Shown here piece after piece: positions 22,901-34,550 of a stretch of DNA of 64,000 nucleotides. Every line of letters starts with the position of its first letter. The stretch's first letter is position 1. A program made the position numbers and the translations under genes. The notes beneath the pieces were generated by a model, which was given only the letters and a program-made list of their open reading frames with translations, searched no databases and had not been told where the DNA came from. The DNA is from Setomelanomma holmii (taxonomy: Eukaryota; Ascomycota; Dothideomycetes; Pleosporales; Phaeosphaeriaceae), in contig ML978219.1 in the NCBI GenBank assembly GCA_010015745.1, positions 1 through 64,000 on the forward strand, read 5' to 3'.

Positions 22901-24523
22901 TCCATAGCCAGAGAATAAACTATTTGCTTTTCCCAACGTATTCTTGAAACCTTTGGGCGAGAATGACGAGTTTGCTGTAATGTCGTATATCCCGCCGAGC
23001 AATTGTGCGTACTGTCTGGCAATCGCACCCTTATGTCCGATAGGATTGTCTGCGTTAATTTCCTCTTTCCACTTGCTGCTGAGGAAGTACATAGTGAGCT
23101 CTTCACAGCTGCGCAAACATTGCAAGGCCGAATTCATGTAGCATGTATTGCCGAGATTGACCAAACCAACATGACCTCGTACCTTGCCGTTACGTGCTCT
23201 GCCCCGCGTGAGAGCACCTCCAGTAGGTGTCGACCTGCCGCTGTTGTTGTTACTTTGCAGTCCTTTGCTGGTTTGGGTACCAGTCTTGACTTTGGATGTA
23301 ACTTTGTTGGCATCTGAGATGTATTCGCCCTTCTCATCGTGCTCCTCAAGAACGACAATCTGATCTTGAGAGATGCCGGCACTAGCCAAGGACAAGAACT
23401 CGTTGAACTCTTCATTCGCTTTCTCATCTTTACCTGTGATTAGCTCACGCTCGGTACCGGATGCCAGACGATTAAAGCTGTCGACATCCATGATCAGAGT
23501 CGGTGTTTGCAGTGTCGTTGAATTAACCGGAGAACCGTCTCGAGGTGAGGCGTCTGGTGTCAACATGCCTGAAGCCTGTGGCTTCTGCGGTGCAGTCGAG
23601 GGAGTACTGCTCAAAATCCTCCATACGCGGACCTTGTTCTTGAGATCAATGTCAGCGGCCTTCTTGGCCGCCTCAACGAAGCTGAGGAAGCTTTCATATT
23701 TGCTCGCAACGATCTTCTCCGCTTGTTTCGAATTTTCGGTGGTGGTTGCAGGTGTCTTTCGGACCTTGCGGATAGTCACGACTGGAGGATGCAGCTCGTA
23801 CTCGAGATTCTCGCTGCTCTTATCTGGCACTGTGTTCTGGGCGTAGCGGCGGATGACAGGACTACCTTCCGCGAGTCCGTACCAGCTGATGACGAGCTCC
23901 CACGCCTTCGCCGGCAGAACTTCAAAGTCTTGGCCCATTTGTGTAGCCTTGCTGAGTGGAATGAAGTCCTCGCCGCGCTGGTCCAGCAGGTCATCGTTGA
24001 ACAGCTCGAGGTCCACAAGCCCCGAATTGTCTACGGGGCCAATGGGTCCTTGTGTCGCTTCCTTGCTGAACTCCTGCGGCCTGCTGGCGTTCTCGGATGT
24101 CCTCGCCCACACACGCTCCAACCACCGCTCGGAGATGATGTAGCCCTCCTGCCGCTCCTGCAAAGGATTGTGCATCATGACCATGACTTTCGTCACCTGC
24201 TCGTCGAGGCTTGGAAGGTCCGCCTGCTGGGCCGCGTCAACGCTGGTTGCTGAAGAGTCGGCATTGGAAAGATCGGTCTCAGAGCTGCCGCTGTTATTGG
24301 GTGCATCTACCATCTCAATCGATGTTGCGCGCGCGCTTCGTTGTGACGCTGCCGGTAACGGCTTTGTGGCGCGAGGGCTCGACTGCCCACTGTTCCGGCG
24401 GGCAGACTGGCCGTCAATGTCCATGTTGTCGTCGGCCATGTCGGAGTGCAGTCGCTTGGCGGGCGACGATGATCGGGGAGGGCCCCGCTGCTGCTCGGGC
24501 TGTGCAGGTGCTTCGTCAGCCAT
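19958..24523 (-). CDS. ubiquitin carboxyl-terminal hydrolase, Ubp12/USP15 type
   Basis: Three exons (24523-22696, 22613-20745, 20694-19958; introns 82 and 50 bp) give 1477 residues. An N-terminal DUSP-like domain (about 130-260; ISERWLERVW, WELVISWYGLAEGSP) precedes the USP fold. The Cys box is GLVNLGNTCYMNSALQ with catalytic Cys near 461, then YGQQDSQEF. A long acidic and basic insert splits the catalytic domain, as is usual here. The zinc CxxC pairs (MVCPDC and WYCSRCKELR) follow, and the His box is NHYGGLGGGHYTA near residue 1215. The intron after WYDYN leads to AYLLFYRRR. It removes ubiquitin from nuclear and cytosolic substrates. The frame stays open upstream of the chosen ATG, so the true start may differ. 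Confidence 0.92.
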
Positions 24524-24921
24524 GGACGCCTCACCGAGCGACAGATTTGAATAGGCCTCGCTGGGTGAGCTCGCCCCGGTGTTGTAGTCCCGTGACGTGC
24601 CAATGGTGTCAGTGTCTAGAAATTCTTCGTGCAGGTGGGGAGGGATGTATCGCGGCGGCGGAGGTGACGCTGAGGTCCGTACGTTCGTTGCGGACGGGTG
24701 CGGGGAGGAGCGAGGCGAGGTTCCTGCTACTTCATCCAGCGATTGTGTCGCGCCTTCCTCGTTTCTGCCGTTGGTGAGGCCCGTATTCGCGGTCTTCCGT
24801 TTCTTGATAGACGCCGTAGTGACTTGGGTGCGCCTGTCTGAAGCCCGCGAGCTCCAAGACCAGGCAAGTGGAGGAGCTGTTGGGGGGCGATAAATAGCGT
24901 ACCTGCGCTGCGGGCACTTTT
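24524..24921 (-). other. open frame continuing the deubiquitinase N-terminus
   Basis: The reading frame of the Ubp12-like gene continues upstream from 24523 to a stop at about 24921 with no ATG. Its translation looks coding, for example HLHEEFLDTDT and SPSEAYSNLSLGEAS. An upstream exon carrying the start codon, or a non-ATG start, is possible; several AG acceptors lie near 24900. No start was found. Confidence 0.4.
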
Positions 24922-25534
24922 AGTTTTGCACGGGGAACGACAGGCGTGGGCGGTGTGAAGCAGTGGGGTAAGAAATGAACGTGAAGCCAGGGCGGTGAAT
25001 GCGGCCTGCTTTGCCTGCTTCCCCGTCGTCTTCTTCAGCCTTGCACTTGCAAAAGTACTTAGGCGAGCTTGGCGGCGACAAGGATGCGGCGATCACAAGC
25101 GGAACATTGCGATGACTACCTTCATTCAGATTAGCTCGGCAAGACGCAATGCTAGTTTTGTCCCGCCATGTACGTCAATGTTGAAGAGATGTCCTGCGGC
25201 CTTAGCCGTAGCATCACCATGTTTGATCATAGTGAACCTGACACGGACATTTCCTGGGTCCTTGCCCCAAGGCAATCACGGAGCACAAACCCATCCCGCA
25301 GACCTGGTTAACGTCTAATCTACGCGAGTACGGAAGCGGTACGTGCTCAGCAGACTCTAGATCCGCGACAGATATGCTCAGATCAGGGGTGCATTCGAAG
25401 GTTGTCATCAGTTCTTTATATTCGAATTGACTCAGTAGTGGTACATGTGGCCTTTCGAGCAAGTTCAGGACCTTTCTGTCGCTACCGTACCCAACAACAT
25501 CAGGTCGCAAAGTCGACAAGGCATACTTAAGACC
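24922..25534. other. intergenic, nothing recognised
   Basis: Short open frames only, without motifs. Confidence 0.45.
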
Positions 25535-27325
25535 TTATTTTGACCCGCCGCTTTTCAGCCACGCAAAAGCAGATGCACCGCCAACTGGATTCGCAGGTCG
25601 GGGTTTCGCGAGAGAAGTGTTCTCCGCCTGCTTCTCACTAGATGAGCTTCGCTTCAAGCCTGGTGCAGCAATTAGGTCGTCCTCCCGGCGCTTGCCATCG
25701 TCGAAGAACCGTGACTGCCCGATAGCTGGGGACGACGTGGACGTGGAGAGTGTCCGTGTGGCTGACCTGGCTGGCCTCAATACCTTCATGCCTGTGTCAC
25801 GAGACTTGGGGTTGGCAGTCGAGCTCATAGTTTTACCCACGTTGGCCCAGTCGAGAGAGCCAGTATTAGCCTTTTCTGTAGAGTCACGACGCCAGTTGCT
25901 CAATATGGCGGGTGCAGGGCCGGAGCGCGCAGTCGTACCAGTGGGTGACGAGTCTTGCGCATCTCTATGAGTACTCCGCATTGAGGTAGACAGGCCCAGA
26001 CGAGGTCGCTGTTCAAAACTCCTGCGTCCAGTCGAGCCTCCATCATCAGAGCTTGCTGTGCCTGAACCATTGGCCTTTGAGGTTGCACGAACGAGATCAC
26101 GAGATGTAGTCGAAGCAGAAGACCCGTACTGAACGCCCTGCTTTGGCCGTTCAAGGGTCGACACTTCCGATACGGCATGAGTCTCTTGACCGAAACGAGG
26201 CTTGCTCGAAATCGACAGAGTCTTAAATGTGCGATCATCCTCAGGCCGTACCAGTGGTACCTGAAGTTTGGTCCGGTCATCATCGTACATGGTCAGCTGA
26301 TTCGTTGAGAACAGCAAGTCAGCGTTGTGTGCTCGGAGCATGTCGCTGCCGATGAAAATCTGTAATGCCTTTGGGTTGACCTCTCCATTGTAGTCTTCAA
26401 TGATGGTGAACTCAACAGCGACTGAAGGCAGCTGTGGCGCTGGACTATTTGATCGTGAGGAACCTGTGACCGGGACGGCTTCGGGTAGATAGACAGACAT
26501 CTTGATTTTGCGGGTGCCGTCGTCGCTCGTGGCCATCTGGTCTTGCAATCCGAGAAGCTCAATGAGATGTAAATCCACGTACGATGTGAAGGAGCCAGAA
26601 CAGACGGCGGCATATAGGAGCGTGTCATGCTTGAAGTTGGTGTCCAGCCAGCACCGGATGATGGCGGGGACAGAGCCCAGTATGAACAGGCCAGGTGCCA
26701 GACCAGGAGGCTCCAACAACGCAGAAGGTCCAAGGCCGGTAAGACTGTTTGCCCGACCAGAGGTCATCGAATGCACGGAGTGGCCTGCAGAGCTCTGCCG
26801 TCCGTCTGACTTGTGTGAGTAGCTGCGCTCGCTCATAGCGAGGCCGCCCAGTCCACTGCCAGTGCGGGATATGAGGTCGAGCGACGACCGCGAAGCATGT
26901 GCCCAGTGACCATGGTTGGCAGTCTCATCGAAGCGGACGCTGTTCGCGCGCGATGTGGCCCCGACGCGGCGGGGCTCTTCGTCACCGTCTAGTTGAAGAT
27001 TGCCGATCAGGTTGCTCGAGTGGTCATCGAAGCTGGAGAAGTGTTCCGCGGTAGGCTGCTGCAAAGGCACTGCGATAGGTCAACAAAGTCGTCCTGAGGT
27101 CTCTGGATAACATTACATACCTTGTTGCGGGGTCCCACCCAGCACCGATGGGAAGGGCGAGGACATGCCCCAAACGTTCTTTAGGCGCGAGTCGTCCTCT
27201 CGCTGGCGCTCCAGGCGAGCGACGCGGTCTTGTAGCTCGGCTTGACTTTGCTGCACCCGAAGCATCTCGTCCTGGAAGCGCCAGATGTCCTCGCGGGGCT
27301 GGAACGCTACACTTTGGGGGTCCAT
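25535..27325 (-). CDS. conserved fungal protein of unknown function
   Basis: Two exons (27325-27121 and 27069-25535; 51-bp intron) give 579 residues. The ATG at 27325 starts MDPQSVAFQPREDIWRFQDE, followed by a short coiled coil (about 20-50, QSQAELQDRVARLERQ). The one globular part, about residues 205-370, holds GLAPGLFILGSVPAIIRCWL, HDTLLYAAVCSGSFTSYVDL, and KMSVYLPEAVPV...VAVEFTIIEDY; its layout is a beta-rich domain that could be aspartyl-protease-like, but I see no clear catalytic D-T/S-G. The rest is serine-rich and disordered. The two preceding genes are core, and this one looks well conserved too. Confidence 0.75.
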
Positions 27326-28023
27326 TCCCAAACGCCTTGCATCCCTTGATGGGGAGACTCAGTAAAGAGACCCCGCTTCTCCCCAGCCGCTCCCCTTCTG
27401 GAGTCACAGGGCGAGCGCCAGCGCTGCCAGACTGTTGACCTCAAGATTTGTTATGCTGACTTATGCTTGCGCAATTGTTATAGTAGAAGGTAATGTTGAA
27501 CGCGACGGTCGAGAGAATGGTTCGTGCGGTTTCGTATCGTTGGTGCGGGGCTACGGTGTGAGATGATTTCCTTCGGTGGGAAAGCTATGTATCGCAATTG
27601 AACGGCTGTCCAGGACCTTGCGGCGCTGCCTGGGCAAAGACGTGTGTAGAAGTTCGATGCGGTAAGAGCAGATGTGATACTAGGTGTAGTCTTGAGTCAC
27701 CGTCGAATACAAGGATAGCTGACGAGCCTAGTCATGGACTTGCAGTAGTCTGTGAGGATTCGGGGCGAAGTCTGCTTGGTGGCGAGCCCATGTTGTTGGT
27801 GTACTGCTTTGTGTACGTCTCTGTCGAGGTTCACAGACGTGCGCCACATCGAGCGCGCATGCAACCTTCTCCGATTCGGCAAGGGCGCGGAAGGACATCC
27901 GCTTCCCCACACTCGACCGTTCAGGACACCATCAACAGCAAGGGGTATATCAGTAACACGTGGACATGCACAGCGCTGTATTGATCTGACTAACTTCGCA
28001 CAGCCTCCTTACTCTGACTGTCT
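27326..28023. other. intergenic, nothing recognised
   Basis: About 700 bp with only short, motif-free frames. Confidence 0.45.
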
Positions 28024-29139
28024 TCATGCTGACCCCACCTGACTGCTTTCCCACACTTTCCACGCCTCGAGGTCGTTCCATGGAGGCAACACCATAGGCA
28101 GCGTTTCAGGCGTCTGATCAGGCCACATCTTTGCAATCACTTTCATAAGTTCCTGGAAGAATACGTCGTACCCAGTGGGATTGAAGTGAAGGCCTGCAGT
28201 CAAACAATCAGCACACAAGCGGAAGTCAAGTCCATAGATCCTTACCATCGTACATGAGCTCTACCAGTGCATCGTTCTGCGGGACATCCAAGGACCCGGG
28301 AATCGGATCTTCAACCTTCCATGCGTCAATCTTGAAGTTGGCCCTGGCCATGAACGCGTTCCAGAGGTCAACCACAGCAACATTTAGCTTCGCGCCGACA
28401 TCACGCGCTGCATCCGCATAGTTCTTGGTGGCGCTCGCTATGCGTGAGACGCTCGTGTATCCGCTGGATTGATCTCTTGGCCACCACAGATGTTCGTTGA
28501 TTGGCGGAGGAACGATCAGAATGATGCGAGGGTTGTGCGCCACGATCTGAGGGTGAGTGATGATCTTCTCAAGATTCGCCTTGTATTCTTGGAGTGGGAT
28601 GTGCTGCTTGTTGGGAGCATCTGGCAACGAAGCATCGTTTGCTCCAAAGAACACAGTCTACCATAATGGTGAGTGCGAATACCAATCGACTTGCCTTGAC
28701 TTTCTTACCAGGAAGCGTATCTTAGCTTGGTCGGGAGAAGGTACAAGCGCGGGCAGGACCTGAAGTGCCTGGCGAGTATTGTACCCGCTATATATCCTGT
28801 CAGAGTCACTGGATATTTGGTGTTGGGACTCGTCACCTTTGGCCCCGATTCACCACATCAAGCCTTCGAATGTACGCTAATGAAGTGTTAGTCCACCAAA
28901 CTACATACTTCTGCAAGCACATTCGAAATAGACGGAGAAATATGTTCTGCTAACAATGAAACTGCACGAATCACTCACCAGCTTGCAGGGCAGCTGAGAA
29001 CCCGAAACCCCGTTCCTGGCTATACGAATCCTGGGTGATAGAATCCCCAAATAGGAAGAACTGCTCGTAGAGTGCAGGCTGAAGCAGGGGTCAATTTTCG
29101 ATTCTGCATCCAATTTGGTCTCTACCGATCACTCACCAT
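28024..29139 (-). CDS. IAH1-type SGNH/GDSL esterase (isoamyl acetate-hydrolysing)
   Basis: Six exons (29139-29137, 29078-28979, 28876-28837, 28787-28709, 28657-28246, 28193-28024) give 267 residues, the normal IAH1 size. The first exon is only the ATG, and the protein reads M-PALYEQFFLFGDSITQ. Catalytic blocks are visible: FGDSIT (Ser nucleophile), NRGQSGYNTRQAL (block II Gly), FFGANDAS (block III Asn) and DGLHFNPTGY (block V Asp and His). Yeast IAH1 hydrolyses short acetate esters. There is no signal peptide, so it is probably cytosolic. All five introns are 49-102 bp and preserve frame. Confidence 0.9.
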
Positions 29140-29923
29140 CTTGTCTCGGTCAAAAATATAGGGTTCGTCGAATGTACCACGAGCTGCAAGTGGAATGTCG
29201 TTCTCGGTGTAATGCTGGTCCGTTGCCCGATGTTCCTTCTAGCCGTTTCGTGTAGCACTGGACGGGTTTTGGTCTCTCAAATAGCAAATCAAGACAAACA
29301 AATCATCCCCATAACAACGTGTTTGCTCAAGTCTTTAGACTGTTATCTCTTCAGCCTCGAGGTGTCAAACGTCGTGACTGTGGGGGTGCGGTAGTTGGAG
29401 GGGCACTGCCATTGGCTGTGGTTCGCGGCTCGCGCCTTACTATTTTGGTTCTGGCAGGCGCGTCTGCCGGGTCGCCCATGTGCCTTGGACCCTGAAACGC
29501 ATTTTCGTCATCACGCGCCGTCTAAACACCGCTTTCGTGTTGCGATGCCTCGGCGGTCAAGCTGTCGCCTAAGTTTCCTACTGTCTTTACCTACCATGTT
29601 GCGGATCCGATGAAGATAAACGTGTGGCCGCTGGAATTTTTGCACAAGTTTGCTGTTAACTCGGGTCTGACGTGTGCTGAGATGGTACGTGGAATACCCC
29701 AGACAACAGATAGGCCGCAGTCACCCCGTGATGCAGTGGGGAGAAGCCTTAGTGTCTTGCCCAGAGATCACACTCCCTTCATGACACTGCCCACCTTCTT
29801 CAGATGACCACATCTTTGGCGTCGAACCACCAAATGTCTTTGTTCCACGACCCACTAACCTAGACCATTGCACGCAGTTCTTAACACTACTGTACGACTG
29901 CACCACTCTCGTTCACTTGCACG
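29140..29923. other. divergent intergenic region
   Basis: Separates IAH1 from the CLC gene; both promoters should lie here. No clear element is identified. Confidence 0.45.
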
Positions 29924-32783
29924 ATGCCGAAGTCGATACACTCATATCATAGTGTCGATGACGATGATGCCGACCACGACGCCCGAATCGAGCAGGAAGA
30001 GCGCGATGACACCATCAGCGACACGACGCCGTCCTCACCCACAACCACTTTTCGCCGGCTGAGACAACGTGGACCCTCTGATCCAGATATATCGAGGTCA
30101 AGAGAGAACACCAACGAGCGGTCGCGGCTGCTTGGATATGCTCATGGACAAGGTCGTTCATACAGCAGTCTGCCAGGCACCACACCGGGTACACCCAGGC
30201 CAGGACAGAAGCGACACAATGCGGCGCTGCAAACAAGCTCGCGGATGAGGCCCAGCAGAGCCGGCTCCTTCTCGCAACCGCACTCGTTCAGTCAGCGTCT
30301 TGTGAACGCCCTAGGAGACCGGCGGGCAGGATTGGAAGAGAGCATGCACTCGGCCAGAGCATCGTTGTGGCAGGACAACCGCGTCTGGTACGATCAATTC
30401 ACGTCCACAGACTGGGTCCACGACAACATAGCCGACGCATATCGCGTCAAAGCTCTGCGGAGCCGCAAGGACATCCGAGGTCGCCTATTGGCCTGGTTCG
30501 ACGGTGCTCAGGGCTGGATCCTGGTGGCTATCATCGGCGTCCTGACTGCCGTCTGTGCCTACTTCGTCAACACCACGGAGACTACCCTGTTCGACTGGAA
30601 GCAGGGCTATTGCACTAAGAAGTGGAGTCTCAGCAGGAAGCCGTGCTGCGATGGAGCCACGATATGCGATGACTGGGTACACTGGTCCAAGGTGTTTCGC
30701 AGCGATAGGCTTGATGTGGTGCAGACACAGTACGGCTTCTTCGTGCTCTCGGTCATTGCACTGTCAATGGCATCTTGTTTGTTGACTCTGACCACCAAGA
30801 CCATCATCCCGTCGGCCATATCATTGGCCACCTTGGATGAGAATCTTGGTGCAGAAATCCTTCGCCGAGAATCAGAAGACGAGGACGATGATCGCAAGCG
30901 TAGCATCAGCCCCGAGACTCGGTTCCAGGAGGCCCAACTTCGCCCACCCATGGTGTACTACTCCGCTGCCGGCAGTGGTGTAGCCGAAGTCAAGGTCATC
31001 CTAAGTGGTTTCGTCCTTCACGGCTACCTGGGTCTGCGCACACTCATCATCAAGACGCTTGCCCTCATTCTCTCGGTAGCGTCCGGGTTGAGTCTCGGGA
31101 AAGAAGGTCCTTACGTCCACATTGCTACATGCATTGGCAATATCGCCTGTCGTATTTTCCCCAAGTACAGTGATAATGATGGTAAGCGTAGGGAGATTCT
31201 GAGCGCCAGTGCTGCCAGTGGTGTCGCAGTTGCTTTTGGCGCGCCAATTGGCGGAGTACTGTTCAGCCTGGAGGAAGTGAGCTACTACTTTCCCTCGAAG
31301 ACTCTGTTCAGAACGTTCTTCTGCTGCATCGTAAGTATGCAAACATGTGACTTTATCCAAGCTAACGACACGTAGGCAGCGGCGCTATCTTTGAAGTTCC
31401 TCGATCCTTATGGCACCAAAAAGATTGTGCTGTTCGAGGTCCGTTACCACCTCGACTGGAAGTTCTTTGAGCTCGCCACGTTCATCTTCACTGGAGCGAT
31501 TGGCGGTGTCCTAGGCGCTCTCTTCATCAAAGCATCCAGGATTTGGGCTCGAACTTTCCGTCGCATACCGCTCATAAAAAGACATCCTCTTCTCGAGGTC
31601 TTCCTGGTTGCCTTGGTCACTGGCCTCATCAGCTTCTGGAATCGATACACCAAGCTTCCAGTCACTGAACTGCTATTTGAGTTGGCAAGTCCATGTGACA
31701 CTTATACTGATAGTGGAGACGGCCTTTGTCCAACCCGAGAGCACATTCCAGATATCTTAAGAGTCCTGTTCATTGCCTTCCTCATAAAAGCTAGCTTGAC
31801 CGTTGTTACATTTGGTATCAAGGTCCCTGCAGGAATCTACGTGCCATCCATGGTTGTAGGTGGTCTTGCTGGACGATTCATTGGACATAGCGTTCAGCTG
31901 TTCGCTCTCCACTTCTCCCACCTGAAGGTATTCGGCGAGTGCAAGCCTGAGGGTTCACCTGGCTCATGTGTTGTGCCTGGTGTCTATGCCCTGGTCGCAG
32001 CTGGTGCAACAATGACTGGCGTGACTCGACTCACCATCACACTCGCTGTCATCCTGTTCGAACTTACTGGCAGTCTGGACCACGTCCTGCCATTCTCGTT
32101 GGGCATCCTTGTGGCGAAGTGGGTGGCAGATGCTATCGAACCTCTCAGTATCTACGACCTCCTCACGGACATGAACTCGTATCCATTCCTTGACAACAAG
32201 GTCCGACCCATCTTCACTTCTGAGCTCGGCGACATCACACCTCGTGTGCGTCCAGACCACATCATCGACATCTCAGAGGAGTCGCTCGTTCCAGCAACTG
32301 AGCTTCGAGAGAAGCAGCGCGGCTTGCAGATACTCGGAGAGCTAGATGGCGGCTTGCCTATCGTCAAACGTGGCATCCTAGTAGGCCTGATTCCTGCACC
32401 CGACCTTGAATTCGCGCTCGACAAGCTCGACAACGAAGAGAACACTTTGTGTCTCATGTCACCACAAGTGGACTGGGCAGCCGGTCGCGAGCCACATGGT
32501 GAAGAGTCGCAGATGCTGTATGACCCAAGCGACTTCACGCCGTACATTGATCCGGCGCCGGTATCTTTGGATGTGCATTCGCCCATGGATTTGGTGTACG
32601 AGTGCTTTGTGAAGCTTGGCTTGCGGTATATCTGTGTGCTTAGAGACGGCAAATTTGCTGGCTTGGTATGTTTAATTTATCATCTATCGATCGTGCAAAG
32701 CTAACATAAACCAGGTGCACAAGAAGTCCTTCGTCAAGTACATGAAAGAGCTGGAACGAGGTGAGAAAGCACACACAATCTGA
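29924..32783 (+). CDS. CLC-type chloride channel/transporter (Gef1-like)
   Basis: Three exons (29924-31330, 31376-32665, 32715-32783) give 921 residues. A long hydrophilic N-terminus precedes about ten membrane helices. CLC signature loops are present: GSGVAEVKVIL near 350, GKEGPYVH near 392 (the Glu matches the gating glutamate), GAPIGGVLFSLEE near 430, and GIYVPSM for the GxFxP-like loop. Two CBS domains follow at the C-terminus (ITPRVRPDHIIDIS..., VHSPMDLVYECFVKLGLRYI). Fungal Gef1 works in Golgi/endosomal membranes in copper and iron loading and pH control. The last exon is short (VHKKSFVKYMKELERG); a further 3' exon cannot be excluded. Confidence 0.92.
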
Positions 32784-33130
32784 GCATGTGCAGTATGGTA
32801 TCTATATTTAGTACTTTAAAGTGAACATGGTCACTCTTTTTTCCTTTTGTTGCATTTCACTTTCGTTTTTGGGTTGGCGTCGCATGTGATATCCAGCAAT
32901 AGCATCTCATACACATCGGGCGTTAGAAGGCATTTACATTGGCATTGAGGCATCAAGAACGCATGACGTAACACATCGCGCTAGATAGCACGGCATAAGG
33001 GGGGGGATCTGGTCAACCCATAATGGCACGATTCTTTCCATTTCCAATCTGGAATATCAAAATGTCCTTGAAATGTGTGACATGATCAGGGTATACTACA
33101 AGCACCACATCGCAAAGACTCTATCGGCCC
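32784..33130. other. convergent intergenic region
   Basis: About 350 bp of 3' flanks between the CLC and NSRP1-like genes; a G7 run at 33000-33006 is the only oddity. Confidence 0.45.
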
Positions 33131-34348
33131 TCACTTCCCCGCCTTAGCCTTTGCAGCAGCAGCTTCCGCCCTTCTCTTAAGATACCTTTCCTTCGCACTC
33201 ATGATATCTGTCTCCGTCTTCTGACTCTTGCTCGCGTGCTGCAGTTTCGCTTGCTCTTCTGCTTCCTCGTCTACTTTCCTCTTCGCAGCTGCCTCGATTT
33301 GCTGCGCAACCATCGCCGTTTGGCGTTCGCGCTGCGCGTTACGACCTGTCTTTGAACCCGTGTATGCAGGCTGTGCAGCGGGGCGTGAAGTCGTTGTTGC
33401 TGCTGATTGTGGAGGCTTGGGTTTCGCGACGATGTTGAGTCCCGCACTAAGAAGTTGGCGTTTATCTGCTACTTGGCCGTCTTCGTTCAAAATCACGTTC
33501 TTGCCTTGTTTGCGCATTTCTTCAACAAGTTCGGCGTCGGTTGTTTCCTTTTCGTCCACGACAGGCGCATGGAATCCTTCTTTTGCCGCTTGCGCAGCTG
33601 CAGCCATGGCTTCTTGATGCTCGCGCTCTTGCTCTAGGAGCATTTGTTTGTGGAAGCCCAACATGCCCGTTTTCTTGCGCTTTTCTTCCTCGGCTTCTTG
33701 GCGCTTCTTTTCCTCCTCTTCTGCTTTTCGCGTTTCTTCCTGCTGTTCCTTGTATGCGCCTGTGACGAATTTCTCTTTGTCGGCGAATTCGTCGCCTTCG
33801 GTTTCGCGCTCGTGGAGGAGGAACTTTTCGCGCGCTCGTAGTTGGTCTTTCTTGCGGAGCTCTGCTGCCTCGAATAGACTGTCCATGTACTTTGGCTTTC
33901 CTAGAAGAGCATCTTCCTGCTCAGCGGCCTTTTTCGCGGCGGTTCGAGCGTGTAGTGCGTCGTATGCGGCATCGTAATCGTATATTGTGGCGTCAACCTT
34001 CAGTGCTTCTTCTGCCCGCCGCTCTGCTTCCTTTGCGCTAGCGGAATTTGCGATGAGCGTGGGGTCATCATCCTTGACTTTCGGCTTTCGTGATGGCGGT
34101 GCTATAGGCGCGCCTTTACTTGATTTCGATGATGAAGGTTTCGAGGGCTCTAAGGTTGTCGCAATTGTGTCGTCGAATGTAAGCTCGCCAATTTCCTGCG
34201 CGCCGTCTGCGGCTTTGGCCTTGCTGTTCAGGTCCTCATCTTCGTCATCGAGAAGCGGCTTCTTCTTGCCCAAGGCAAGCTTCGCACCAGGTTTTGTGAC
34301 CCTGTTTGCTGTTGTGTTCTTCACATTGAGTCCGAACTTGAACGACAT
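33131..34348 (-). CDS. NSRP1-like nuclear speckle splicing regulator (CCDC55/DUF2040)
   Basis: A single exon from the ATG at 34348 gives 405 residues, MSFKFGLNVKNTT. The conserved DUF2040 core is at about 125-250: IYDYDAAYDALHAR, KPKYMDSLFEAAELRKKDQ, REKFLLHERETEGDEFADKEKFVTGAYKEQQ. This is followed by a long charged coiled coil and basic C-terminus. In animals NSRP1 influences alternative splicing. An in-frame non-ATG extension upstream exists but is not needed. It is head-to-head, 202 bp from the NFKBIL1-like gene. Confidence 0.88.
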   Translation of the reverse strand: MSFKFGLNVKNTTANRVTKPGAKLALGKKKPLLDDEDEDLNSKAKAADGAQEIGELTFDDTIATTLEPSKPSSSKSSKGAPIAPPSRKPKVKDDDPTLIANSASAKEAERRAEEALKVDATIYDYDAAYDALHARTAAKKAAEQEDALLGKPKYMDSLFEAAELRKKDQLRAREKFLLHERETEGDEFADKEKFVTGAYKEQQEETRKAEEEEKKRQEAEEEKRKKTGMLGFHKQMLLEQEREHQEAMAAAAQAAKEGFHAPVVDEKETTDAELVEEMRKQGKNVILNEDGQVADKRQLLSAGLNIVAKPKPPQSAATTTSRPAAQPAYTGSKTGRNAQRERQTAMVAQQIEAAAKRKVDEEAEEQAKLQHASKSQKTETDIMSAKERYLKRRAEAAAAKAKAGK

Positions 34349-34550
34349 GTTGTGGTTGGGGTGTAGTGCGAGAAGGCATGGGCGCAAGTCGGATGGCCAG
34401 TAGCGCCAAGCCCTCGCTCAGGTTAGAACCTCCGCAGTTGCCCGCACTTTCACTCTTTCACCACCGCCAAACCTGACAATACTTGAACGAACACCCGTGT
34501 CTAACCCATCCCTATGCACAACTCGACATCGCCATATCGAAAGCCTCTCA
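34349..34550. promoter_or_regulatory. divergent promoter of NSRP1-like and NFKBIL1-like genes
   Basis: The 202 bp between two outward-facing ATGs must carry both promoters. No TATA box is obvious. Confidence 0.45.
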
